Shown here: positions 51,188 through 60,558 of the stretch, piece after piece
How positions within the stretch are numbered: the first letter of the stretch is position 1
Layout of the letters: each line of letters begins with the position of its first letter
NCBI GenBank assembly: GCA_051414845.1
Contig: CP183313.1
Location: 434,001-498,000, forward strand
Origin: Simonsiella sp051414845
GTDB lineage: Bacteria; Pseudomonadota; Gammaproteobacteria; Burkholderiales; Neisseriaceae
Direction of reading: 5' to 3'
DNA: 64,000 nt
Notes under the pieces: generated by a model
What the model was told of the DNA's origin: nothing
The model's input: only the letters and a program-made list of their open reading frames with translations
The model's database searches: none
Position numbers and translations under genes: made by a program

Positions 51188-51216
51188 TAGGCTGCCTGAA
51201 AGTTTCAGGCAGCCTA
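51188..51216 (+). terminator. DUS-pair hairpin after ridA
   Basis: AGGCTGCCTGAAA and its inverted copy TTTCAGGCAGCCT are one base apart and flanked by AT/AT. The stem is strong but lacks a long T run, so termination is probable rather than sure. Confidence 0.6.
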
Positions 51217-51357
51217 TGCATTTGAAAATAATAAAAACAGATGATTTTAAGCAATACATGATGCGATATAAATGGATATCGCCTTTGTGTTACACGACTC
51301 GCTTCTCATTCAACGCCCTTTCAGGCTGCCTGAATGATTGTCTATAAAAGGAAAATT

Positions 51358-53217
51358 ATGAAAAAACTGACTCGTCGTCGTTTTTTAACCCACACTGCCG
51401 TTGCAACAGCAATTGTTGTAGGCAGCGGCTTTGCTTACCGTTTGGTGGATAAAAATAATCTTTTTGCTCAAGTTTTACAATCCAGCTTGTATCCGCCTTC
51501 ATTGACGGGCTTGCGTGGCGATATCGATTCAGCGCGTGATGCGGCGCATAGTGTTGCTTTGGCTGGTGAGAAATTTCAATTGCCGCAAGAAGCGTTGGAG
51601 ACTTATGATTTGGTGGTAGTGGGCGCAGGTGTGAGTGGCTTGGCTGCGGCTTGGTATTATCGTAAGCAACATCCGCAAGCTCGTGTGTTGATTTTGGACA
51701 ATCATCAAGATTTTGGTGGCCATGCGGTACGCAATGAATTTGACGTTGATGGTAAAACTTTGATTACTTATGGTGGTAGCGAAAGTATTGATGGTCCGAA
51801 AGAAACCTATTCGAAAAATGCCGCACAATTTTTGCGTGATTTGGGCATAGACTACAACAAATTTGAGCAATATTTTGACCAAGATTTGTACAGCAAAAAA
51901 TGGCAGCTCAAAAAAGGCGTATTTTTTAGCCAAGCCATATTTGGCGAAGCCAAATTAATTGCTGCTTTGCCTGAAGTAGGGGGTGATAAAGCCACCAATG
52001 AAATGGCCATCAACCATTTTCCATTATCTGTAAATGATAAAAAAGCGTTAATTGCTCTTTATAATCAACCACGAGATTATTGGAAGGGCAAAAGTGTGGT
52101 TCAGCGTGAGAAATTATCTATATCATTGAGTTACGATGGTTTTTTGAGAAAAAGCGTTGGCTTATCAGATGGCTGCCTGAAATATTTGCATAATTTGAGT
52201 TCGGATTATTGGGGGCATGCCATTGACGCGATTTCTGTTGCTGAGGCATTGGAAAACAATTATCCTGGTGTGCAAAATTTGAAACTCTCCAACGAAGCCA
52301 AAGAGCATGAACCTTATATCTACCATTTTCCTGATGGCAACGCGTCGATTGCGCGCTTATTGGTGCGCCAAATGATTCCGCAAATCGCTGCAGGCAGCAC
52401 GATGGAAGATATTGTTACAGCCAAATTTGATTATCAGCAATTAGACCGAGCTGAAAATAACGTGCGCATTCGTTTGAAATCAACTGTTTTAATGATGGAA
52501 AACACAGCAAATGGTGTTGCTATTGCCTATTTGCCACAAGAAGATAAGCAGAAAAAATTGATTCGTGTCGAAGCCAAACATGCGATTTATGCCGGGCATT
52601 CGGCTTTGGCGGCGCGCGTGATTCCCGCTATGCCTGAAGAGCAAAAAACGGCGATGAAAACCAATGTCAAAATTCCTATGATTTATGCAAAAGTCGTGGT
52701 GAAAAATGCGCATTTCTTTCAAAAAACAAAAGTTTATGATATCTATACGCCACATATGTCGTATTGTTTTGTTATGCTCGATTACCCCGTTAATATGGGC
52801 GATTATCGTGCACCGCAGAATCCTGATGAGCCCATTATTTTGCACGCGGTAAGAATGCCAACCACCACAGATGGCAACACTGCGCGCGATAAATACAGAG
52901 CAGGGCGCGGCAAATTATTGGCGCAAAATGAGGCGCAGCTGAAACAGGAATTAATGGATTATTTACGTGAAATTTATTCTGTAGCAGGAGAAAACTTTGA
53001 TGATGTGTATATCGACGCCACATTAAACCGTTGGGCGCATGGCTACAGCTATGAGCAAACGGATTTGTTTGATAGTGATGAGATTCAAGCAAAAACCACA
53101 AAAACCATGCGCCGCGCCGTGGGCAATATTCATATGGCAAACAGCGATGTCGCTTGGATGCCGTATTTGCAAAACGCGATTGATGAAGCACATCGTGCGG
53201 TTACAGAAATCGGTTGA
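51358..53217 (+). CDS. Tat-exported FAD/NAD(P)-binding oxidoreductase, spermidine dehydrogenase (SpdH)-like
   Basis: The N-terminus is a twin-arginine signal (KKLTRRRFLTHTAV then a hydrophobic stretch), so the folded, cofactor-loaded enzyme is exported. At ~85-110 lies the dinucleotide-binding motif DLVVVGAGVSGLAAAWYY, followed by the flavin-binding RVLILDNHQDFGGHAVRNEF and YGGSESIDGP. This arrangement resembles Pseudomonas SpdH, which oxidises spermidine. ATG 51358 with AAAAGGAAAA gives 619 residues. It is monocistronic, with a DUS terminator behind it. The oxidoreductase and Tat calls are firm; polyamine as substrate is inferred. Confidence 0.75.
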   Translation: MKKLTRRRFLTHTAVATAIVVGSGFAYRLVDKNNLFAQVLQSSLYPPSLTGLRGDIDSARDAAHSVALAGEKFQLPQEALETYDLVVVGAGVSGLAAAWYYRKQHPQARVLILDNHQDFGGHAVRNEFDVDGKTLITYGGSESIDGPKETYSKNAAQFLRDLGIDYNKFEQYFDQDLYSKKWQLKKGVFFSQAIFGEAKLIAALPEVGGDKATNEMAINHFPLSVNDKKALIALYNQPRDYWKGKSVVQREKLSISLSYDGFLRKSVGLSDGCLKYLHNLSSDYWGHAIDAISVAEALENNYPGVQNLKLSNEAKEHEPYIYHFPDGNASIARLLVRQMIPQIAAGSTMEDIVTAKFDYQQLDRAENNVRIRLKSTVLMMENTANGVAIAYLPQEDKQKKLIRVEAKHAIYAGHSALAARVIPAMPEEQKTAMKTNVKIPMIYAKVVVKNAHFFQKTKVYDIYTPHMSYCFVMLDYPVNMGDYRAPQNPDEPIILHAVRMPTTTDGNTARDKYRAGRGKLLAQNEAQLKQELMDYLREIYSVAGENFDDVYIDATLNRWAHGYSYEQTDLFDSDEIQAKTTKTMRRAVGNIHMANSDVAWMPYLQNAIDEAHRAVTEIG

Positions 53218-53545
53218 TTGAGCCCATCTTTATTCAGGCAGAAACCTTTGTAAAACTGGTAGCATTCTTGCGTAGGGGTGGATTTCATATCCACCCTAAT
53301 TTTTTAATGAATCGAATTTCATGAATAAAATTCTGACGTCAAAGGGCAGATATGAAGTCTGCTCCTACTATTAGGATTTTACAAAGATTTCAGGCAGCCT
53401 GAAAAAGTTTCAGGCTGCCTTTTTTGACTTATCTTAATTTTCATGAAATAAATTAACAAAAAAATCTTAACGTTTGTTAGAATCTGTATGTTAATTACAT
53501 CGGGTTGCGTTTTCAGGCTGCCTGAAAAAATAGGGATTTAAAAAA
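53218..53545. other. Intergenic region with small repeats between the SpdH-like gene and dcuB
   Basis: It holds a GTAGGGGTGG/CCACCCTA hairpin (about 53270-53299), the DUS-associated ACCTTTGTAAAAC motif twice, and DUS copies, including one at about 53513. No gene is evident. Confidence 0.5.
53392..53425 (+). terminator. DUS-pair terminator after the SpdH-like gene
   Basis: AGGCAGCCTGAAA and TTTCAGGCTGCCT are three bases apart and followed by TTTTT, forming a textbook terminator from two uptake sequences. Confidence 0.85.
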
Positions 53546-54862
53546 ATGTTGTTTTTCATACAGTTTGCTATTGTTTTAGCGTGTATCTTGATTGGTGCGC
53601 AAATTGGCGGTATTGGTTTGGGCGTAATGGGTGGCATTGGTTTGGCGATTTTGTCGTTTGGTTTTGGTTTGCAGCCTACTTCGCCGCCCATTGACGTGAT
53701 GTTGATGATTATGGCAGTTGTATCAGCGGCTTCTGCCATGCAGGCTTCGGGCGGATTGGATTACATGATTAAAATCGCTACTCAAGTGCTGCACAAAAAT
53801 CCCAAATACATCACGTTTATTGCGCCTGCAGTGACTTATATTTTTACGGTGTTGGCGGGTACCGGGCATGTTGCTTATTCTGTTTTGCCCGTGATTGCCG
53901 AGGTGAGTCGTCGCAATGGTATTCGCCCTGAGCGTCCTTTATCGATGGCAGTGATTGGGTCGCAATTTGCGATTGTTGCCAGTCCGATTGCGGCTGCGGT
54001 GGTAGCGGTGGTGGCATTTTTAGAGCCTCAGGGTGTGCATTTGGGTGACGTTTTGTTGGTGACCATTCCTTCAACAGTACTGGGGATTGGTTTGGCGTGT
54101 ATTTTTGTGAATAAAATGGGCAAGGAATTGGCGGACGACCCGCAATATCAAGCGCGTTTGCAAGACCCTGAATATCAAAAAACCTTGCAAGCTGAGAGCA
54201 AAGCGCAAACCACAGAAATTTCTAAAACGGCAAAATGGTCGGTAGGCATTTTCTTAGCGGCAGCTTTGTTTGTGGTGCTATTAGGCGCAGTGCCGAGTTT
54301 GCGTCCTGTGTTTGATGGCAAACCGATGGGTATGGCGCATACGATTGAAATCATTATGCTTTCTGCTGGCGCGGTGATTATTTTGGTGTGCAAACCCGAT
54401 AGCCATGCAGTTAGCCATGGTTCGGTGTTTCATGCGGGTATGCGCGCGGTAATTGCTGTTTTTGGTATTGCTTGGTTGGGCGATACTTTGATGAGTGCGC
54501 ACATGGTTGAAGTCAAAGCAGCGGTGTCTGGTTTGGTGCAAACCGCGCCGTGGACTTTTGCCTTTGCTTTGTTTGTCTTATCGGTTTTGGTAAATAGCCA
54601 AGGTGCAACGGTGGCAACTTTATTTCCTGTTGGCATTGCTTTGGGCGTGCCCGCGCCGATTATGGTGGCAACTTTTGTGGCGGTAAATGGCTATTTCTTC
54701 ATTCCCAATTACGGTCCGATTATTGCCTCAATCGACTTTGATACCACAGGCACAACGCGCATTGGACGTTATATTTTCAACCATAGTTTCATGATCCCTG
54801 GATTATTGAGCATGACATTTAGCTTGATTTTCGGTTTGCTGTTGGCAAAAATCGTGATGTAA
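53546..54862 (+). CDS. dcuB: C4-dicarboxylate transporter, DcuA/DcuB family
   Basis: Dcu proteins exchange fumarate, malate, aspartate and succinate, classically in anaerobic respiration. The protein is 438 residues with about 10-12 membrane segments. The sequence tracks DcuB: it opens MLFFIQFAIVLACILIGAQI, then QPTSPPIDVMLMIMAVVSAA, MQASGGLDYMIKIA, NPKYITFIAPAVTY, GTGHVAYSVLP, IRPERPLSMAVIGSQ, and near the end GTTRIGRYIFNHSFMIPGL. DcuB versus DcuA is inferred from these blocks. A strong terminator follows. Confidence 0.9.
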   Translation: MLFFIQFAIVLACILIGAQIGGIGLGVMGGIGLAILSFGFGLQPTSPPIDVMLMIMAVVSAASAMQASGGLDYMIKIATQVLHKNPKYITFIAPAVTYIFTVLAGTGHVAYSVLPVIAEVSRRNGIRPERPLSMAVIGSQFAIVASPIAAAVVAVVAFLEPQGVHLGDVLLVTIPSTVLGIGLACIFVNKMGKELADDPQYQARLQDPEYQKTLQAESKAQTTEISKTAKWSVGIFLAAALFVVLLGAVPSLRPVFDGKPMGMAHTIEIIMLSAGAVIILVCKPDSHAVSHGSVFHAGMRAVIAVFGIAWLGDTLMSAHMVEVKAAVSGLVQTAPWTFAFALFVLSVLVNSQGATVATLFPVGIALGVPAPIMVATFVAVNGYFFIPNYGPIIASIDFDTTGTTRIGRYIFNHSFMIPGLLSMTFSLIFGLLLAKIVM

Positions 54863-54865
54863 GGT

Positions 54866-54907
54866 AAAAAGCTTGTTGCATGCCTCAAACATGCAACAAG
54901 CTTTTTT
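54866..54907 (+). terminator. Intrinsic terminator after dcuB
   Basis: AAAAAGCTTGTTGCATG pairs with CATGCAACAAGCTTTTT around a 7-base loop with a T run. It separates dcuB from lpxK. Confidence 0.92.
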
Positions 54908-54932
54908 ATTACTTTTTTTCAGGCAGCCTGAA

Positions 54933-55955
54933 ATGAAATTACACACACTTATCGAACAACATTGGCAACAGCCCAAATGGTGGTTGCGTATTTTACTGAA
55001 ACCCTTTTCTTGTGTATTTGGCTACATTGCGCAACGCCGTCGCCAACGCTATCTTTCAGGCAGTCTGAAAGCACAAAAATTGCCTGTGCCTGTGGTCGTG
55101 ATTGGTAATATTCACGCGGGTGGTACGGGCAAAACGCCGATTACCGCCGCACTGGTCAAAGGCTTGCAACAACGCGGGATTCGAGTCGGCATAATCAGTC
55201 GCGGTTATGGCAGAACTTCGCAGGACATTCATGTTTTAACGGCGAACAGTACCGCTGCCGAAGCGGGCGATGAACCGTTAATGTTGTACCGTCAAACAGG
55301 TGCGCCGATTGCCGTTGGCGCGCAACGCGTTCAGGCAGGCTTGGCTTTGTTGGCGCGTTATCCTGAATTGCAATTGCTGATTGCTGATGACGGTTTGCAG
55401 CATTACGCTTTGGCGCGCGATTGGGAAGTGTGTGTTTTCCCTGCGCACGACGTGGCACGTAGCGATTTGGATGTGTTGCCCAATGGCGGTTTGCGCGAAG
55501 CGGTGGCGCGTTTGTATGATGTGGACGTGATTGTGGTGAGCAATGCGCGGGCGGATAGCGATGTGCAGTCGTTAGAACAATTTGTCAAACCTGTGTTTCG
55601 TAGCCAAGTACGCGTAGGTACGCCGTATCGTTTGGCGCGTCCTGCAGAAAAATTGTTTTCAGGCAGCCTGAAAGCAGGGGAAACGTGTGTTGCCGTTGCC
55701 GCGGTTGCGCGCCCTGAACGGTTTTTCAATAGCTTGCGGCAATTGGGATTTGGTTTAACGCAAACGAGTGCCTTACCTGACCACGCAGTTTTGCATGTCC
55801 ACGATTTGCCACAAGCGGATTATGTGTTGATTACCGAAAAAGACGCGGTTAAGCTGCCTGAAAGCGTGCCTGATAATGTGTGGGTATTGCCGATTGAGGT
55901 CGAGATTGAGCCTGATTTGGTGGCGATGATGGTGGAGCGGTTGAATTTGTTGTGA
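54933..55955 (+). CDS. lpxK: Tetraacyldisaccharide 4'-kinase
   Basis: LpxK phosphorylates the 4' position of the lipid A precursor at the inner membrane. The P-loop region VVVIGNIHAGGTGKTPITAAL lies at residues ~50-70, and ISRGYGR, LLIADDGLQHYALARD and LPNGGLREAVARL follow. ATG 54933 gives 340 residues; a longer reading would run through the dcuB terminator. Two in-frame DUS copies encode L-S-G-S-L-K (near residue 40) and F-S-G-S-L-K (55657-55673). Confidence 0.95.
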   Translation: MKLHTLIEQHWQQPKWWLRILLKPFSCVFGYIAQRRRQRYLSGSLKAQKLPVPVVVIGNIHAGGTGKTPITAALVKGLQQRGIRVGIISRGYGRTSQDIHVLTANSTAAEAGDEPLMLYRQTGAPIAVGAQRVQAGLALLARYPELQLLIADDGLQHYALARDWEVCVFPAHDVARSDLDVLPNGGLREAVARLYDVDVIVVSNARADSDVQSLEQFVKPVFRSQVRVGTPYRLARPAEKLFSGSLKAGETCVAVAAVARPERFFNSLRQLGFGLTQTSALPDHAVLHVHDLPQADYVLITEKDAVKLPESVPDNVWVLPIEVEIEPDLVAMMVERLNLL

Positions 55956-56040
55956 AGCGAGTTCAGGCAGCCTGAAAACGGAATTTATCAACCAATTCTG
56001 CTCATCCAAGATAACCATTGCTTTTTCAATAAACCAAACC

Positions 56041-56074
56041 AAAACCGCATGAATTTAAATTCATGCGGTTTTTT
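56041..56074. terminator. Palindromic terminator between lpxK and tRNA-Pro
   Basis: AAAACCGCATGAATTT and its perfect complement are followed by further T on the plus strand. It lies between the converging lpxK and tRNA-Pro genes and probably serves both. Confidence 0.8.
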
Positions 56075-56081
56075 GGAATGG

Positions 56082-56159
56082 TGGTCGGGGCGGTGGGATT
56101 CGAACTCACGACCCTCTGCTCCCAAAGCAGATGCGCTAACCGGGCTGCGCTACGCCCCG
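56082..56159 (-). tRNA. tRNA-Pro (anticodon UGG)
   Basis: On the minus strand the cloverleaf is complete: acceptor CGGGGCG/CGCCCCG, D arm GCGC...GCGC, anticodon stem TCTGC/GCAGA with loop TTTGGGA (anticodon TGG), T loop TTCGAAT, and an encoded CCA end. One T-stem pair is mismatched. A UGG anticodon with a wobble-modified U can read all CCN codons. Confidence 0.95.
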
Positions 56160-56247
56160 ACGAAAAGCGAGTATTGTATGGATATCTGCAATGAGTGTCA
56201 AGCGTTAATTTTCAGGCAGCCTAATATTTTTTCAGGCTGCCTGAAAA

Positions 56248-57135
56248 TTATTGTACCGAAACACGGCTGCTGTTTTGTACAGCTTCCACAACATTCATGC
56301 CAAATAGCGCATTGACATCGGTTTCGTCAAAAGTGTACTGCTGATTGCAGAAATCGCAATCAACGGTAATGCTGCCTTCTTCCTCAACCACTCTGCCGAT
56401 TTCTTCGCCACCGAGCAACAACAACATATCGCTCACTTTGCCGCGCGAGCAGGTGCAGGCGAATTCTAATTGTTCAGATGGGAATACGCGTGGCGGTGTT
56501 TCGTGGAACAGGCGATAGAGTACGTTTTGGGCGTCTAAATGCAGCAATTCATTGGCGGTAATGGTTTCGGCTAATGTGGTAACGTGTTGCCACGCGCTGT
56601 CGTCCAATTCTTTTTCAGGCAGCCTTTGCAGCAGCAAACCTGCGACGTTATCGTCATCGGCAGTTAAGGTAATGTGGGTTTGCAATTGCTCGGAGCGCGC
56701 CATGTAGTTCATGAGAATATGGGCAATACTGCCGCCTTCGAGTGGCACCACGCCTTGCCATTGTTCGCCATCGTTGGGTTGCAAAGTCATCACAAATACG
56801 CCATTATCGCCCAATAAGCTGTTTAAATCGGCATCGTCGGCAATGGTGGCGTGCTCGTCCCAGCGTGCGGTGGCACGGATAGTTTGATTAGATGTGGCTT
56901 CCACCACCAACATTTTTAACACGCCCTGACCTTGCACTTGTACAATCAGCGTGCCATCAATTTTTAAATTGCTGGATAACAATGCGCCTGCCGCCAATAA
57001 TTCACCCAAAGCGCAGCGAATGGCAACAGGATAGTGTTTGCGGCTAACAATGTGTTGCCACACATCATTTAAATGCACATGCAAACCGCGCACAGGCATG
57101 TCGTCAAAAATAAAACGGGTTCTTTGGTTATTCAT
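56248..57135 (-). CDS. hslO: Hsp33 redox-regulated chaperone
   Basis: Hsp33 is switched on by oxidation that releases zinc from four C-terminal cysteines. Here they are C-T-C in LEFACTCSRGKVSDML and C-D-F-C in ITVDCDFCNQQYTF, an intact C-x-C...C-x-x-C centre. The N-terminal FIFDDMPVRG and AAGALLSSNLKIDG fit the substrate-binding domain. ATG 57135 gives 295 residues. A partial DUS (one half only) encodes part of LQRLPEKEL. Confidence 0.96.
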   Translation of the reverse strand: MNNQRTRFIFDDMPVRGLHVHLNDVWQHIVSRKHYPVAIRCALGELLAAGALLSSNLKIDGTLIVQVQGQGVLKMLVVEATSNQTIRATARWDEHATIADDADLNSLLGDNGVFVMTLQPNDGEQWQGVVPLEGGSIAHILMNYMARSEQLQTHITLTADDDNVAGLLLQRLPEKELDDSAWQHVTTLAETITANELLHLDAQNVLYRLFHETPPRVFPSEQLEFACTCSRGKVSDMLLLLGGEEIGRVVEEEGSITVDCDFCNQQYTFDETDVNALFGMNVVEAVQNSSRVSVQ

Positions 57136-57300
57136 GGTTTGCTCTCGTAGAAAGATTTTCAATAAGGCGCAAGATGGGGCAGGCTGCCTGAAAATCAAGA
57201 GTAGGTTGTGTTTTAGCGGATAAAACTAATTTTGTTAAAATGTGTGAGTTTTCGCGATTTTTTGATATGATACGCACTTCATGTTCACAACAGAAAGCAA

Positions 57301-59322
57301 ATGATGGCAACCGAAGATAAATTTGCCAATGTGCGAGAACTCACGCTGCGAGGCATGATTCTTGGCGCATTGATTACGGTGGTGTTTACCGCGTCCAATG
57401 TGTATTTGGGCTTGAAAGTGGGCTTGACGTTTGCGTCGTCCATTCCTGCGGCGGTGATTTCCATGGCTATTCTGAAATTCTTTTCAGGCAGCAATATTTT
57501 AGAAAACAATATGGTGCAAACACAGGCATCGGCGGCGGGCACGTTGTCGGCGGTGATTTTCGTGTTACCCGGTTTGCTGATGATGGGCTACTGGCAAGGT
57601 TTCCCATTCTGGCAAACGATGTTGATTTGCGCGACGGGCGGTATTTTGGGCGTGATTTTCACGATTCCATTGCGCTATGTGATGGTGGTGAACAGCGATT
57701 TGCCGTATCCCGAAGGCGTGGCAGCAGCGGAAATTTTGAAAGCAGGTAACCACGAAGAAGGCAAAACAGGCGATACAGGCGCAAAAGAAATTTTTGCAGG
57801 CAGCCTTGTAGCTGGTTTGGTGAGCTTTGCCACCAACGGTTTGCGCGTGGTGGCGGACAGCGCGAGCGTGTGGTTTAAATCGGGCAATGCGATTTTCCAA
57901 TTACCGATGGGTTTCTCGTTGGCGTTGTTGGGCGCAGGTTATTTGGTCGGCATCGTGGGTGGTATCGCGATTTTGACAGGGATTGTACTGACGTGGTTGG
58001 TTGCCGTGCCATATTTTACAGGCGCAGCACCGATGCCAGCCGACGCGGAAATGGCGAGTTACGCGATGGGTATTTGGAAAACCAAAGTGCGCTTTATTGG
58101 CGTGGGCGTGATTGGTATCGCCGCGATTTGGACGCTGATTACTTTGCTCAAACCGATGATGGAAGGCATGCGTCAATCATTTGCCGCATTGAAAAATCCA
58201 CAAGCGGCGCAAACCGAACGCACCGCGCAAGATTTGTCGCCCAAAGCGATGATTCAAATCACGTTGGCGACGATTGTCGTGATTGCTGGTATTTTGACGT
58301 ATTTCGTTCAAGCAGCCCCTGTTTCGGCTGGTATGGCGATTGCGTTGGTGTTGGCGTGTACCGTGTTGGCGGTGGGGATTGGTTTCTTCGTTGCTGCCGC
58401 GTGTGGTTACATGGCTGGTTTGGTGGGTTCGTCTTCTAGCCCGATTTCAGGCATCGGTATTATTTCGGTGGTGATTACATCGCTGGTTTTGATGGTAATG
58501 GGCAAAGCTGGCGGCTTGTTTGACGTGCAAGGCGGCGAGCAATTCTTGACCGCATTGACCATTTTCACTGCGTCTATCGTGTTAGCCGTAGCGACCATTT
58601 CTAACGATAACTTGCAAGATTTGAAGACAGGTTATTTGGTGAAAGCCACGCCATGGCGACAACAAGTAGCGTTGTTAATCGGTTGCGTGGTGGGTGCGGC
58701 GGTGATTGCACCCGTATTGGAAATGTTGTACCACGCTTACGGTTTCACAGGCGCAATGCCGCGTGAAAACATGGACGCCGCGCAAGCATTATCCGCGCCA
58801 CAAGCCACATTGATGACCACCATCGCCAAAGGTATTTTCTCGGGCGATTTGGAATGGGCGTACATCTTCATGGGTATTGGCTTGGGTATTGCCGTGATTA
58901 TTGCCGACGCGCTGATTAAACGCAGCAGCGGCAACCGTTTCGCTTTGCCAGCATTGGCGGTGGGCATGGGCATTTACTTGCCACCTGCGGTGAATATGCC
59001 GATTGTGGTGGGCGCGATTATCGCTTGGTTGGTATCGAAACACGTTGCCAAAAAAGCTGCCGCGCAAGGCGTGAACGCTGCCGAAGCGCACAGCACATCA
59101 GAACGCCATGCAACCTTATTCGCCGCAGGTTTGATTGTGGGCGAGAGCTTGGTGGGCGTGGTGTTGGCATTTATCATTGTGGCATCGGTAACGTCTGGCG
59201 GCTCGGACGCGCCATTGGCTCTGGGTTTGGAAAACTGGGGGACGATTGCAGAATGGCTGGGTTTAGCCGCATTTGTGATTGGCGCGATTTTGTTTGCCAA
59301 ACGCAGCGCGAAAATTAAGTAA
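57301..59322 (+). CDS. OPT family oligopeptide transporter
   Basis: The 673-residue protein is very hydrophobic with about 14-16 membrane segments. The OPT pattern is seen in LRGMILGALITVVFTASNVYL, the central SSPISGIGIISVV, DLKTGYLVKATPWRQQ and IGLGIAVIIADAL. OPT proteins import oligopeptides or metal chelates by proton coupling; bacterial substrates are mostly unknown. The gene is monocistronic, with two adjacent ATG codons at the start. Confidence 0.9.
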   Translation: MMATEDKFANVRELTLRGMILGALITVVFTASNVYLGLKVGLTFASSIPAAVISMAILKFFSGSNILENNMVQTQASAAGTLSAVIFVLPGLLMMGYWQGFPFWQTMLICATGGILGVIFTIPLRYVMVVNSDLPYPEGVAAAEILKAGNHEEGKTGDTGAKEIFAGSLVAGLVSFATNGLRVVADSASVWFKSGNAIFQLPMGFSLALLGAGYLVGIVGGIAILTGIVLTWLVAVPYFTGAAPMPADAEMASYAMGIWKTKVRFIGVGVIGIAAIWTLITLLKPMMEGMRQSFAALKNPQAAQTERTAQDLSPKAMIQITLATIVVIAGILTYFVQAAPVSAGMAIALVLACTVLAVGIGFFVAAACGYMAGLVGSSSSPISGIGIISVVITSLVLMVMGKAGGLFDVQGGEQFLTALTIFTASIVLAVATISNDNLQDLKTGYLVKATPWRQQVALLIGCVVGAAVIAPVLEMLYHAYGFTGAMPRENMDAAQALSAPQATLMTTIAKGIFSGDLEWAYIFMGIGLGIAVIIADALIKRSSGNRFALPALAVGMGIYLPPAVNMPIVVGAIIAWLVSKHVAKKAAAQGVNAAEAHSTSERHATLFAAGLIVGESLVGVVLAFIIVASVTSGGSDAPLALGLENWGTIAEWLGLAAFVIGAILFAKRSAKIK

Positions 59323-59489
59323 TTAACTTAAACTTTTTCAGGCAGCCTGAAATGGGAATTTCCCTGTTCAGGCTGCCTGAAATATTATCAATATAAACGT
59401 TGAGCATAAAACCTATGGATAGCCCATCAAGCACAGAAGCAAATATGCTAGAATTCGTCCAATTTCCACGTTATTACAAAGGACAAATC

Positions 59490-60143
59490 ATGCAAAAAGT
59501 CATCGCCATTGACGGACCATCCGCCTCAGGTAAAGGTACCGTCGCCGCCCGCGTTGCACAACAACTCGGCTGGCGTTATCTCGACTCAGGCGCGCTTTAC
59601 CGTTTAACCGCCTTACACGCGCAAAACCAAAACATTGCATGGACAGACGAGTCCGTCTTAGCCGAACTCGCCGCGCATTTACCTGTTGAATTTCAGGGCG
59701 ATACCATTTTGCTTGATGGCGAAGATGTTAGCCAAGCCATCCGCACCGAAGCCATCGGCATGGGCGCGTCAGCCGTAGCCGCCTTACCGCAAGTGCGCAG
59801 CGCATTATTACAACGCCAACGCGATTTCGCCACCGAACAAGGCTTAGTTGGCGACGGACGCGATATGGGTTCTGTTGTATTCCCACAAGCCTGCCTGAAA
59901 ATCTTTCTCACCGCAACGCCACAAATCCGCGCAGAACGCCGCGCCAAACAACTTGGTATTGCACTAGATGGCATTGAATTTGAACGTATTTTAGCCGATA
60001 TCATGGCACGCGACGAAACCGACCGCCGTCGAGCCGTCGCCCCTTTGCAGCAATTACCCGATGCGTATTTGCTCGATACTTCCGACAAAACCATTGAAGA
60101 AGCGGTAAACCAAGTGCTGGCTTGGTATGCTCAAGTAAAATAA
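59490..60143 (+). CDS. cmk: Cytidylate kinase
   Basis: Cmk phosphorylates CMP and dCMP. The P-loop is AIDGPSASGKGTVAARVA; RYLDSGALYRLTAL, GRDMGSVVFPQACLKIFLTA and RDETDRRRAVAPL complete the signature. ATG 59490 with AAAGGACAA gives 217 residues; a longer reading upstream is unlikely. In many proteobacteria, including Neisseria, cmk is followed by rpsA, but here rpsA-ihfB lies about 44 kb away. Confidence 0.95.
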   Translation: MQKVIAIDGPSASGKGTVAARVAQQLGWRYLDSGALYRLTALHAQNQNIAWTDESVLAELAAHLPVEFQGDTILLDGEDVSQAIRTEAIGMGASAVAALPQVRSALLQRQRDFATEQGLVGDGRDMGSVVFPQACLKIFLTATPQIRAERRAKQLGIALDGIEFERILADIMARDETDRRRAVAPLQQLPDAYLLDTSDKTIEEAVNQVLAWYAQVK

Positions 60144-60268
60144 AGATAGGTTTGTTCACAGAAGTTTTCAGGCAGCCTGAATAGTTCAGGCTGCCTGAAA
60201 TGCGTTTATAGAGTCAAACAAACACAAAACCATTACTGCGTTAGCCCGCCTTATTGTCCTATTTGTAC
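60144..60268. other. Intergenic region after cmk
   Basis: DUS copies at about 60165-60202 form an inverted pair that may terminate cmk transcription. Nothing else is recognised. Confidence 0.45.
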
Positions 60269-60377
60269 TATGGTCATAGAACTGAAAAAGCAGTACAGCA
60301 TTGCCAACGCTCTAATGTACGATTCGTACACGGTTCTCGTTGTCGCCTTGTACTGCATTTTCATTTCTACGACTATA
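60269..60377. mobile_element. Correia-like miniature element B, copy 2
   Basis: Ends are TATGGTCATAGAACTGAAAA and, inward from the right, TATAGTCGTAGAAATGAAAA, a terminal inverted repeat that continues into GCAGTACA on both sides. The core matches 24920-25039. A second piece with TATAGTCGAACAAAAATAAATC orientation continues to about 60412, suggesting nested or repeated ends. Confidence 0.65.
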
Positions 60378-60558
60378 TCTGCGATTCGCTGTCTTGTACT
60401 GATTTATTTTTGTTCGACTATATCTAACCAATTTAAATATAGTCGTTTGAAAGAAAAATAGGACAAAGCAAAAGCGACCTTTGTGTATTGATAGAATGTC
60501 AGATTCAAGAGTCCGACCTAGGTTTTGAGTTTCGTGTAGTTTTCAGGCTGCCTGAAAA

